In this document: piece by piece, positions 54,465 to 64,000 of the stretch
How positions within the stretch are numbered: the stretch's first letter is position 1
Layout of the letters: every line of letters starts with the position of its first letter
Source of the DNA: Agarophyton chilense
Lineage: Eukaryota > Rhodophyta > Florideophyceae > Gracilariales > Gracilariaceae
DNA length: 64,000 nucleotides
Assembly (NCBI GenBank): GCA_030374765.1
Contig: JARGXX010000007.1
Location: 62,001 to 126,000 of the forward strand
Direction of reading: 5' to 3'
The notes under the pieces: model-generated
Databases searched by the model: none
What the model was told of the DNA's origin: nothing
Seen by the model: only the letters and a program-made list of their open reading frames with translations
Program-made: the position numbers and the translations under genes

Positions 54465-55365
54465 CTTCCCGCAAGAAGGATTATACGGACAACGCCGACT
54501 CTTTCAGAAACAAGACATGTCATCGTGGAGCACAACCGATCCAGGCTTAGACTCTCTCAGCCTTTCTAATCGTTCAGACGGTAGCGTCGCAGTATTACGG
54601 GCTCCCGCAGCTGCATGTGCCAGAGGTCTGAATTACGCGTTCTTCTCGTACTGCTTTAAATTACTGTCGCGATAGCAACTTATCGGTAAGATAAAACTAA
54701 CTTGTCCCACGACAGTCTGAACCCATCTCACGTTCCTTGTCGGCGGGTGAACAATCCGACACTTTGCGCATTTTGCTACGCAATGGTAGGAAGAGCCGAC
54801 AACGAAGGATCAAAAAGCGACGTCGCTATGAATGCTTGGCAGTCACAAGCCAGTTCTACCTGTGGTAAATGTTCTGACACCTCTTTTGCACAAAATATCG
54901 AATCGTGAAAGGATAGATAGGCCATCCTTTTGCGTCTTCTACTCACACTGAACATCGAAATCAAATCAGATTTACCTTTCTGTGCCACGGGAGATTTCCG
55001 TTCTTACTGAGCTGACATTTGGACACATTCGTTGTCTTGTAGAAAATGTACCGCTCCAGGCAAACTCCACTCCTAAACAAATTCTTGGCTGTGGCCATTT
55101 GTTCGAGACAAAACCAGAAGGCCATCGATATAGCTTGGCTCCAAAGAAAGATTCCCAACAAAAAACCGAAAATCCACCCACACCCGCGTAGTAAGAAAAG
55201 CAAGATTGGGAAAATGTTATTTCACTGACGACCCAGGTCTCTCACCTATGTTAAACCTCCTAACTTGGTCCACAAAATTTGAATAGAGTCAAGATGAACA
55301 TGGTCCTCTTTCCCCGCTGATTACGCATGGCCCTTCCCCTGGCTGTTTTCTCACTAAAAACACGA
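54465..55365 (-). rRNA. 28S (LSU) rRNA fragment, about 0.9 kb, antisense in LINE D leader; not functional
   Basis: The minus strand follows eukaryotic LSU rRNA from the conserved ACAGCC/GCGGGGAAAGAGGACC block (about 55305-55345) through AGGTGAGAGACCTGGGTCGT (55230-55249) and CAGTGAAATAAC. It goes on to GCGGTACATTTTCTACAAG (near 55050) and the domain V-VI blocks down to about 54465 (TTTGATCCTTCGTTGTCGG, CGTCGTGGGACAAG). Both LSU parts seen separately in L and in A1/A2 occur here in one collinear run. It ends about 60 bp before the ORF1 start. Diverged and partial, it is a captured segment. Confidence 0.88.
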
Positions 55366-55423
55366 CATGTAAGTTATTTTTTTCTCCTGACTCTACTCTA
55401 CTCTTTTATCTACTTTGCGATCA

Positions 55424-55970
55424 TGGTTCGCCGCGATCGTCTTGCAAGCAGTGCAACGAACACGCGACGAGCATTGCCATCTGAACATTTCAACCGACAA
55501 AGAAGCCCTTGGCGGCTACTTCCACCACCGAAGTTGGCCGGAGTAGAAGCACAACCAATCACAGTGAGCCGATCGCTAGACGTATGCGATCAGTAACCGG
55601 AAACTGAGCCTTGGAATCTCGCAGAGGCATGTTACAAACCCCGATCCAGTCTCAGGCCGATGGTTATTGTCATCCGCCAAAGCCGACGGAGAAAACCAAA
55701 GCATCTACTCTGCAACACACAGACGATTTCCAACCGCCTCACAACCCTATATCGACGATGGATACCCTACGCAGAAACACCGCGCATCTTCTGGGCCTCC
55801 TGGGACCGCGTGAGCCACGCGATCGCATTTATGACGTCGAGATGGATGAAGCTCACCTTATGGATGAAATGCAACGAACACCTACACCTCCAAGATAGCG
55901 CGCACGATCTCCTTCACACCGACGGAACAGGCTTCCCACAACACGCCCAACCCAGATACCCCAGAACGTG
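55424..55970 (+). pseudogene. LINE D ORF1a
   Basis: ATG at 55424: MVRRDRLASSATNTRR, matching MLRRARRDSVAKKSG in copy L. The frame stops at 55596. 55611-55898 in another register holds YDVEMDEAHLMDEMQ, matching the charged helix before the LTR in copy L. The end is lost at the junction with the Gypsy-like element, somewhere in 55900-55980. Confidence 0.55.
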
Positions 55971-56177
55971 TACCTCTAGGTAAACGCACTGGTTTATCTC
56001 GGAAGTTGCTGATTATGACCAAAAAGGACCTGTTCGGGTGGATGTCCATTACTCCATAGGCCATCAAGGTGAGATGCTTCAGAACCTTTTTCGGGTGGAT
56101 CTGATTCGTTACGAGACCTGAGGACTGGGAATGGACCGAAACAGCGATTTGGGTCATTGGGGGTATCGTTATGGCCT

Positions 56178-59100
56178 TTGACAGGCGAACCTTATTGGAC
56201 TAAGTGTTTTCGGAGACAGCCACAGGTTTGCAGTTCGCTTCTGGGCCTGGGGCGGAACCAGTTATGGAGATGGACAGGGTGCGGTATAATGCGACTTTCC
56301 TAAGGCCTGAATAAATAGGCTTAATGTATCGGTCGATAAAAGAGGTCCCTAGGATTCTCTCAGCGCCCAAGTTAGGGCATACAACGAACCACGTGCGGAC
56401 TTTGAATTGTCCCGCCTGGAGGTAAAGTGGTAATATTTCTTTAATGTCCATTGTTCTACGTGATGCATCGGTAATCCTTGGGGTCTTCCTTGCCTGAACG
56501 AAATCTTTCCAACCCAGTGGGAGTAGTTTAGTCTGGGCCAAATTGGGACCAGCGCCTGTGTTCAATACACCTGTGATCACTCGAGAGTTGTTGAAACGAA
56601 GTCCTACGGTTACTCGACCTTTATAGTTCTCTTTCCTGACGATACAGACGGGGTCGTTACTGTATTCCAATTGTGGTTCATCCTGAGTGGTCCATTGTGG
56701 GTGGTTCGTATTGGGAGGTGAGGAGCTCTCTTGCTCATGACCATCCAATTGGTTGAGGCAGGGGCTTAAAGGGGAAGGATTTGCCTCGAGTCGTTCCTCT
56801 AAGATTTTTCCGATGGGGTTTCTGTTTCTTGCTGAGGATAAGGTTCTTCCACGGGGTCATCCGTAGGATCTACAATGGCGTGGACCTGTGGGGCTTTGAT
56901 CGGAGTATCTTGAGGCGTGGCATAGCGTGAGCTTCCAGGGGTCCCTGTGGTTCGTTGCTTTGCCCTGTTATACATTCCTTCGGATCTCTGCACCCGGTAA
57001 TTCTCTTCCCTTAGGGCTAAGAGGGGTTTACGGGCGTTCTCAAGCAGAAACCTCGTACTGTCACAAGTTTGGGTAACTGAAAGACAGAGGAAGCAAGCCC
57101 TTGGGGAGCGAACAAAACGTCCTTGCGGGGCGGGAAGGGAGAATACTTTGATGTGAGTGGTCCAGTGGTTGCCGTCGTTTCCTGGGAGGAATATGATGAG
57201 GGCCCGGACGGAACAGCACTAAAATTGACCGTTAGGGCATCTCCCGAATCGGAGTAATGCAGTGAAGCCTCCATGTCCGACTCCGCGGAGCTAACCAAAT
57301 GGGCTTGGTTAGATTTACGCAATAGAGTTGCGTGTCCTCTGGTTATATCAGCGTTGCGCCTGGAGGTCCTATAGATTCTGCTATAACTCTCGGCGTAGGT
57401 AACAAGCCTTCGGAAGGAGTATTGCGGATTTCCCGTGTGGTAATCGCGCACATGTGTCCGAAAGGCAGAGAGCGATCCCGTGATGAAGTGGCGTTTAAGC
57501 TGTCATTTGGAAAACACATTTCCACATCCGTAAGTCTTCTTCCATATGTGGTCGGCGAGACCAGATTCGGTCATCGTGGAGCTCTGCCGAAAGGATATTA
57601 CTTCCTGGTGGGCATCCATTATAATGTCATCCGTGTCGTAAGTTTCCAGGAAATAATAAACAACATGAGGGTATGACCGGAGGGTCTCACGGTTTTGAGC
57701 ATCCACGAGGACAGTTGAGCCAGATATCTTCGAAACCACTCGGTCACGCGCCTTTTCTGTAAGGAAGAATTGGAAAAATTACAAAGTGGCGCCCTCGCGG
57801 GCACCGATCTGATCACAGGCCGTACGGAACAAAATGAGAAACCTAAGAACAGCAATGCGAACGGAACCCAAGAACTTGGCCGTAATGATTAGGTGCATCC
57901 ATTTGGCCCATTTGGAAACTCTTCGAGCAACCGAACCAGAATATTTCGGGGACATGTCGGCCGGCCGGTAGTTCTGGTAGTCTAGAACCTTAAGGAAATG
58001 TTCGTTTGTGGTTTTCAGTGGTTTGAGGCCTCGAACGGCAGCCTCATCCACTTCCGATTCGGTCGTTTCGGTCGAATCCGATTCGGAGTCACTCGTGTCC
58101 GAATGGTCTCTTCTTTCTCCTTCTGTTCTTTTTTCTTCTGCGGTTACTTCTTTTCTTTCCAGCGGTATACGGACTTAAAGAATCGATCTCTGTAGAATAT
58201 CTGATGGAGCTTTGAAGTCTCTATACCTTATATTGTCCTTTGGAAAGGGCAATATGGCTATCTCTAGACGCAAAGCCTCTGTTCTGCTCCTAGATTGTCC
58301 TTCCATTGGTTTTTCCTGATTGTTTTCTCGGCGAGGGGTGGGTAATACCGCCACTGCTGGGTTATTGGTAGGTGGTTGCCATATGGAAGTCGGATAATTA
58401 ACTTTTGGAGCGGTCTTAGGGACCGTATTGCCTCTCTGGCTGGTGACTGCTCCTTGGACGGCCTGAATGAGGGATTCTAAGAATAGCTCATACCCCATGA
58501 CCGTCGGGACGCTTCGCGTAACAGGGTAATCCTTATGGTCAGCGATCGCCATAGCGAGTCGCATGTCCACAATGGAATCCGTATGGGCTGAGCAGAGCGC
58601 ACGGAGATGAGGCCAGAGAAGGTCGGCAAGCCCGGCGGGAATTTTTTCTCTAATTCCTCCGGTCTTACGGGGTTCCCCTTTTGGTGTTCCTGGCCTAGAG
58701 GTGGCTTTGGTGAGGGGTTCTCGTGAACGCGCTGCTACCGTGGGTTCTCGGCGAATCCTTTCAGGGTTATCGAGTGGGGTCAGTACTCCTTACAGCTGGG
58801 TTGTCGTGCTCCTGCGGTCGCTAACATTATCGAGTTTTGATTCAGGAGATATCGTAGGCGTTATAGTGGCAGCTGGTTCCGCCGTAGGATTCCTATGGTC
58901 TGGTTGGTTGGGTGTGTTTCCTACATCCATAATGGCAGTTGCTTCTGTACTTCTGGTCCGTTGGAGAATTGAACCAAAGGTTAGAATCCGGATAATTCTT
59001 CGTTCCAGTGGTCCTTTCAATTATTTCTAAGGGATTCTAAGTCATGAGACCAAAATGTAACGCAATGACTGGTGGGTCAGCGTACTTGTCTCGGCCGGTG

Positions 59101-59330
59101 GTAGCGTGGTAGAGCGGGTTCGTTGGTTCGAATCCTTGACGGCGGCACTTCCGGAGTACTTGGTGCAATGAGCTGGCGTCTACTGCGTAGCCCTACAGGT
59201 TGAAACTACGGAAACGATGGCTTGAAGACCAAATGGTGGAATTAGAATACCAAAGGGGGTTATTTAGTATCCTAACGGTCCCTATCGTACTCTAAGAGAA
59301 AAGCGTCACTCGGGCCAAGTACATAGTACT
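56178..59330. repeat. Left arm of a large inverted repeat (partner about 60820-63990)
   Basis: Over about 3.15 kb the reverse complement of this stretch equals 60820-63990 with only scattered single differences. The spacer between the near-identical parts is about 1.5 kb and includes the diverged LTR starts of both elements. Confidence 0.85.
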
Positions 59331-59501
59331 GGAGAGGCGCTTAGATCTCCCTGGCAATGTATTGCTAATCTATTACAATAATTAAAATAAAATAATAATC
59401 TAAGTGAGCCTAGCTGAGGGCAGCCGGTCCACGTGTCGCCTGTAAGATACCTCAGGCCCCGACAGCTTACGGAGCTCAACCGTTATCGTTGCTCCTTCAC
59501 A
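59056..59501 (-). repeat. 5' LTR of Gypsy-like element b (446 bp)
   Basis: The minus strand starts TGTGAAGGAGCAACG and ends TGCGTTACA, followed by TTTTGGTCTC. It has the tRNA-like box pair at 59107-59135. Confidence 0.8.
59107..59135 (+). promoter_or_regulatory. tRNA-like A-box and B-box pair inside the LTR (element b)
   Basis: TGGTAGAGCGGG (59107-59118) and GGTTCGAATCC (59125-59135), same spacing and orientation as in element a. The stem around the B box is less well paired here. Confidence 0.45.
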
Positions 59502-60673
59502 ATCATCTCCAACAATTCATCTAAATGACCATGCACCCAGCCTCTTTTGTCATACAAATATCCATCACTCGCTGTAAAAAGATGGTATTCTAGCAACCAT
59601 AGCGCGCGGTTATTTTCTGTACATTTCATCAAAAGAAATCCTAGGAATGATAGACTTGGAAAACGCATAGAAAACGCATACCCCTAGACACATCATATGT
59701 GCAGATGCATGGAGTACTCCAGTTAGTCGCAACCGAAAACTTTCGGTCAAATCAGTATGCCCAGCCCGAGATAACACATGAAAGCCTAAGGCATGTCTTT
59801 GGAACAGTGTGAGCAATGTATTATCCATTAGGCCTCACTGCAAAAAAGAGTCCCCTCTCTTTCATAACAACATACCTAGAGGAAGAGTGATATTTGTTAC
59901 CTTGTTTGATACCCATTTGAGCAGATTTGAATCGTCTCTCTTGCCCTGATATACCCCATTATTTGTAGCCTCATTCCTAAAATCTTTTAGATCGGGACAG
60001 TCTGCCTGACCAATATCAGAAGTATGTACTACAAGAGCGGCGCACAAGCTGAGCAGGAAGGCCGTATTGTTTCTCGCATGAATGTGCCTCAAAATATTGT
60101 CCACATGATTTTGTGACAAACCCTAACAAGAATTCAGTTCCGTTAGCTCAAGTCTATCGAGCGTTTCCTTGCCTAAAGGATAAAATCTTTGTTTCTCCAC
60201 ATGATAGAACCCTGGAAACGAGATAACAAATTCATAAACTCTAAGATGCTCAGAATCAGAAGTGGCATGTCTGTGTCGTTGATTTTCCAGGTAGGACTTT
60301 CTCCAGATCTTTACCAAGATCTTATAGGTTGGCTGATCTCCAGATATAACTACATACCGTGGAACACCTTCTTCTCCGGGACGTAGAAGCCTCTTGGTCA
60401 CACCCATCTTTTCGTAAATAGTCAGAATATCAGCTGCGCTCATATCGCTTACGTCGAAAAAACTATTTCCTGCTCGTACAAAACTAGATTCCTTGCATTC
60501 AAGCAACCATGTGGTTTGAAATAGGACATAATCATAAACTTGAAACTGACGCCGTTGTGTTTATAGAAAAAGATGTTGGTTTCGCGGCTGTGCACAGATC
60601 TGGTACATGATATGCCGATTATATTTTCTCTGTGTTCAAAAACCACACCATACGCAAGTTCTCCAAACTCAGA
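59502..60673 (-). pseudogene. Remains of a GDQ-motif protein gene in the inverted-repeat spacer
   Basis: The minus strand carries consecutive protein-like pieces: 60742-60449 (MSPARSFGARQ..., overlapping the LTR edge), 60506-60123 with ADILTIYEKMGVTKRLL, RYVVISGDQPTYKILV and VISFPGFYHVEKQRFYP, 60119-59862, 59828-59610 (LSRAGHTDLTESFRLRLTGV) and 59668-59483 (ENNRALWLLEYHLFTAS). The GDQ-T...F-P-G-F-x-H arrangement resembles the DUF6589 group found in fungal and protist repetitive genes, which may be transposase-derived; this is recognition from memory. The pieces change frame every 80-130 codons, by introns or by frameshifts; I cannot tell which. It differs in composition from the flanking elements and is single in this window. 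Confidence 0.4.
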
Positions 60674-61119
60674 TGTGAAGGAGCAGTGATAACCGTTGAG
60701 TTCTGTAAGCTGCCGGGCCCCGAAGGATCTCGCAGGTGACACGAGTACAGGTCGACGTCAGGTGGACTCATGTAGCTTATTAATTTATTATAATTAGTGT
60801 AATAGATTAACGGTACAGTGCCAGGGAGATCTAAGCGCCTCTCCAGTACTATGTACTTGGCCCGAGTGACGCTTTTCTCTTAGAGTACGATAGGGACCGT
60901 TAGGATACTAAATAACCCCCTTTGGTATTCTAATTCCACCATTTGGTCTTCAAGCCATCGTTTCCGTAGTTTCAACCTGTAGGGCTACGCAGTAGACACC
61001 AGCTCATTGCACCAAGTACTCCGGAAGTGCCGCCGTCAAGGATTCGAACCAACGAACCCGCTCTACCACGCTACCACCGGCCGAGACAAGTACGCTGACC
61101 CACCAGTCATTGCGTTACA
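60674..61119 (+). repeat. 5' LTR of Gypsy-like element c (446 bp)
   Basis: Starts TGTGAAGGAGCAGTG and ends TGCGTTACA. The first 120-150 bp differ from the LTR of b at about one base in four by eye; the rest is almost identical to it. Confidence 0.8.
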
Positions 61120-63990
61120 TTTTGGTCTCATGACTTAGAATCCCTTGGAAATAATTGAAAGGACCACTGGAACGAAGAATTATCCGGATTCTAACCTTTG
61201 GTTCAATTCTCCAACGGACCAGAAGTACAGAAGCAACTGCCATTATGGATGTAGGAAACACACCCAACCAACCAGACCATAGGAATCCTACGGCGGAACC
61301 AGCTGCCACTATAACGCCTACGATATCGCCTAAATCACAGATCGATAATGTTAGCGACCGCAGGAGCACGACAACCCAGCTGTAAGGAGTACTGACCCCA
61401 CTCGATAACCCTGAAAGGATTCGCCGAGAACCCACGGTAGCAGCGCGTTCACGAGAACCCCTCACCAAAGCCACCTCTAGGCCAGGAACACCAAAAGGGG
61501 AACCCCGTAAGACCGGAGGAATTAGAGAAAAAATTCCCGCCGGGCTTGCCGACCTTCTCTGGCCCCATCTCCGTGCGCTCTGCTCAGCCCATACGGCTTC
61601 CATTGTGGACATGCGACTCGCTACGGCGATTGCTGACCATACGGATTACCCCGTTACGCGAAGCGTCCCAACGGTCATGGGTTCTGAGCTATTCTTAGAA
61701 TCCCTCATTCAGGCCGTCCAAGGAGCAGTCACCAGCCAGAGAGGCAATACGGTCCCTAAGACCGCTCCAAAAGTTAATTATCCGACTTCCATATGGCAAC
61801 CACCTACCAATAACCCAGCAGTGGCGGTATTACCCACCCCTCGCCGAGAAAACAATCAGGAAAAACCAATGGAAGGACAATCTAGGAGCAGAACAGAGGC
61901 TTTGCGTCTAGAGATAGCCATATTGCCCTTTCCAAAGGACAATATAAGGTATAGAGACTTCAAAGCTCCATCAGATATTCTACAGAGATCGATTCTTTAA
62001 GTCCGTATACCGCTGGAAAGAAAAGAAGTAACCGCAGAAGAAAAAAGAACAGAAGGAGAAAGAAGAGACCATTCGGACACGAGTGACTCCGAATCGGATT
62101 CGACCGAAACGACCGAATCGGAAGTGGATGAGGCTGCCGTTCGAGGCCTCAAACCACTGAAAACCACAAACGAACATTTCCTTAAGGTTCTAGACTACCA
62201 GAACTACCGGCCGGCCGACATGTCCCCGAAATATTCTGGTTCGGTTGCTCGAAGAGTTTCCAAATGGGCCAAATGGATGCACCTAATCATTACGGACAAG
62301 TTCTCGGGTTCCGTTCGCATTGCTGTTCTTAGGTTTCTCAGTTTGTTCCGTACGGCCTGTGATCAGATCGGTGCCCGCGAGGGCGCCACTTTGTAGTTTT
62401 TCCAATTCTTCCTTACAGAAAAGGCGCGTGACCGAGTGGTTTCGAAGATATCTGGCTCAACTGTCCTCGTGGATGCTCAAAACCGTGAGACCCTCCGGTC
62501 ATACCCTCATGTTGTTTATTATCTCCTGGAAACTTATGACACGGATGACATTATAATGGATGCCCACCAGGAAGTAATATCCTTTCGGCAGAGCTCCACG
62601 ATGACCGAATCTGGTCTCGCCGACCACATATGGAAGAAGACTTACGGATGTGGAAATGTGTTTTCCAAATGACAGCTTAAACGCCACTTCATCACGGGAT
62701 CGCTCTCTGCCTTTCGGACACATGTGCGCGATTACCACACGGGAAATCCGCAATACTCCTTCCGAAGGCTTGTTACCTACGCCGAGAGTTATGGCAAAAT
62801 CTATAGGACCTCCAGGCACAACGCTGATATAACCAGAGGACACGCAACTCTATTGCGTAAATCTAACCAAGCCCATTTGGTTAGCTCCGCGGAGTCGGAC
62901 ATGGAGGCTTCACTGCATTACTCCGATTCGGGAGATGCCCTAACGGTCAATTTTAGTGCTGTTCCGTCCGGGCCCTCATCATATTCCTCCCAGGAAACGA
63001 CGGCAACCACTGGACCACTCACATCAAAGTATTCTCCCTTCCCGCCCCGCAAGGACGTTTTGTTCGCTCCCCAAGGGCTTGCTTCCTCTGTCTTTCAGTG
63101 ACCCAAACTTGTGACAGTACGAGGTTTCTGCTTGAGAACGCCCGTAAACCCCTCTTAGCCCTAAGGGAAGAGAATTACCGGGTGCAGAGATCCGAAGGAA
63201 TGTATAACAGGGCAAAGCAACGAACCACAGGGACCCCTGGAAGCTCACGCTATGCCACGCCTCAAGATACTCCGATCAAAGCCCCACAGGTCCACGCCAT
63301 TGTAGATCCTACGGATGACCCCGTGGAAGAACCTTATCCTCAGCAAGAAACAGAAACCCCATCGGAAAAATCTTAGAGGAACGACTCGAGGCAACTCCTT
63401 CCCCTTTAAGCCCCTGCCTCAACCAATTGGATGGTCATGAGCAAGAGAGCTCCTCACCTCCCAATACGAACCACCCACAATGGACCACTCAGGATGAACC
63501 ACAATTGGAATACAGTAACGACCCCGTCTGTATCGTCAGGAAAGAGAACTATAAAGGTCGAGTAACCGTAGGACTTCGTTTCAACAACTCTCGAATGATC
63601 ACAGGTGTATTGAATACAGGCGCTGGTCCCAATTTGGCCCAGACTAAACTACTCCCACTGGGTTGGAAAGATTTCGTTCAGGCAAGGAAGACCCCAAGGA
63701 TTACCGATGCATCACGTAGAACAATGGACATTAAAGAAATATTACCACTTTACCTCCAGGCGGGACAATTCAAAGTCCGCACGTGGTTCGTTGTATGCCC
63801 TAACTTGGGCGCTGAGAGAATCCTAGGGACCTCTTTTATCGACCGATACATTAAGCCTATTTATTCAGGCCTTAGGAAAGTCGCATTATACCGCACCCCG
63901 TCCATCTCCATAACTGGTTCCGCCCCTGGCCCAGAAGCGAACTGCAAACGTGCGGCTGTCTCCAAAAACACTAAGTCTAATAAGGTTTGC
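60820..63990. repeat. Right arm of the large inverted repeat
   Basis: Partner of 56178-59330. Identity rises sharply near 60820, inside the LTR, and drops again at the extreme right end of the window. Confidence 0.85.
61040..61068 (-). promoter_or_regulatory. tRNA-like A-box and B-box pair inside the LTR (element c)
   Basis: Reverse complement of the pair in element b: B box at 61040-61050, A box at 61057-61068. Confidence 0.45.
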
Positions 63991-64000
63991 CTGTACTACA

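Larger units (their letters stand above)
53065..55970 (+). mobile_element. LINE copy D (leader with long antisense 28S, ORF1 start)
   Basis: Begins inside the A-type leader (GGTAACCCTATATGACTTTCC, about 55 bp short of the start seen in A1). Leader 53065-55423 with the longest 28S-derived segment of the window, then ORF1a to about 55970, where Gypsy-like element b begins. No later LINE parts. A G-run (53159-53195) lies near the start. Confidence 0.75.
55970..59501 (-). mobile_element. Ty3/Gypsy-like LTR element b (5' LTR to protease; left arm of inverted repeat)
   Basis: Fossil, minus orientation. Parts: 5' LTR 59056-59501; gag-like region about 59020-56800; protease region 56748-56200 with the fold signature VLNTGAGPNL; then the stretch before RT with IISNFRDKPVRLPRG (near 56010). 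RT and integrase are absent; it is truncated against LINE D. From 56178 to about 59330 it is nearly identical to element c on the other strand. Broken, with several breaks. Family assignment is provisional because only gag and protease remain. Confidence 0.75.
60674..64000 (+). mobile_element. Ty3/Gypsy-like LTR element c (right arm, clipped by window end)
   Basis: Fossil, plus orientation. Parts: 5' LTR 60674-61119; gag-like region about 61155-63376; protease region 63430 to about 63970. It mirrors element b. It runs off or ends at the window edge: the last seven or so bases no longer match b, which may be a border. Broken, with several breaks. Confidence 0.75.

Overview
This is a repeat-dense stretch of a nuclear eukaryotic genome. 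I see no confident, intact single-copy host gene. Eukaryotic origin is supported by APE-type LINEs, Ty1/Copia and Ty3/Gypsy-like LTR elements, a Plavaka-type (CACTA-like) DNA transposon family, and pieces of eukaryotic-type large-subunit (28S) rRNA. The species cannot be read directly. A gene-poor block beside GC-rich, apparently unspliced host-like sequence would suit a red alga such as Chondrus, but that is a weak guess.

Layout. 1-300: end of a LINE reverse transcriptase. 389-5690: LINE copy A1. 5690-5905: Plavaka fragment. 5906-6342: inverted piece of LINE leader. 6343-17445: the longest LINE (copy L), with a solo LTR (7616-8479) inside its first ORF. 17586-22152: LINE copy A2, closely similar to A1. 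22153-25650: Plavaka copy ii. 25652-28885: Gypsy-like element a (minus). 28886-30330: 5' part of LINE copy B. 30290-42120: a Copia element (minus) that received a second solo LTR (30818-31681) in its own LTR and a 6.1-kb Plavaka element (copy i, 33053-39171) in its RT region. 42121-44050: terminal part of Plavaka copy iii. 44055-49546: LINE copy E (minus). 49547-53064: LINE copy C (plus), split by a Copia-family LTR. 53065-55970: 5' part of LINE copy D. 55970-59501 and 60674-64000: two Gypsy-like copies head to head, forming a large inverted repeat around a 1.2-kb spacer that holds remains of a GDQ-motif protein gene.

Main points. (1) LINE copies A1, A2, D and L carry antisense 28S rRNA sequence in their leaders, up to about 0.9 kb, ending shortly before ORF1 in D and L. 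(2) Plavaka copy i has lost the C-terminal half of its transposase and in that place carries about 3.3 kb of GC-rich, host-like sequence, which looks like gene capture. (3) The inverted repeat at the right end has arms that become nearly identical only part-way into the LTR, pointing to a recent inverted duplication, conversion or a collapsed assembly. (4) The LINEs share an ORF1 with a CxxC/CxxC zinc ribbon, a coiled coil and an RRGP-motif domain, and two of them have a very long A/C-rich linker before the endonuclease. Insertions into insertions give a clear relative order of events.
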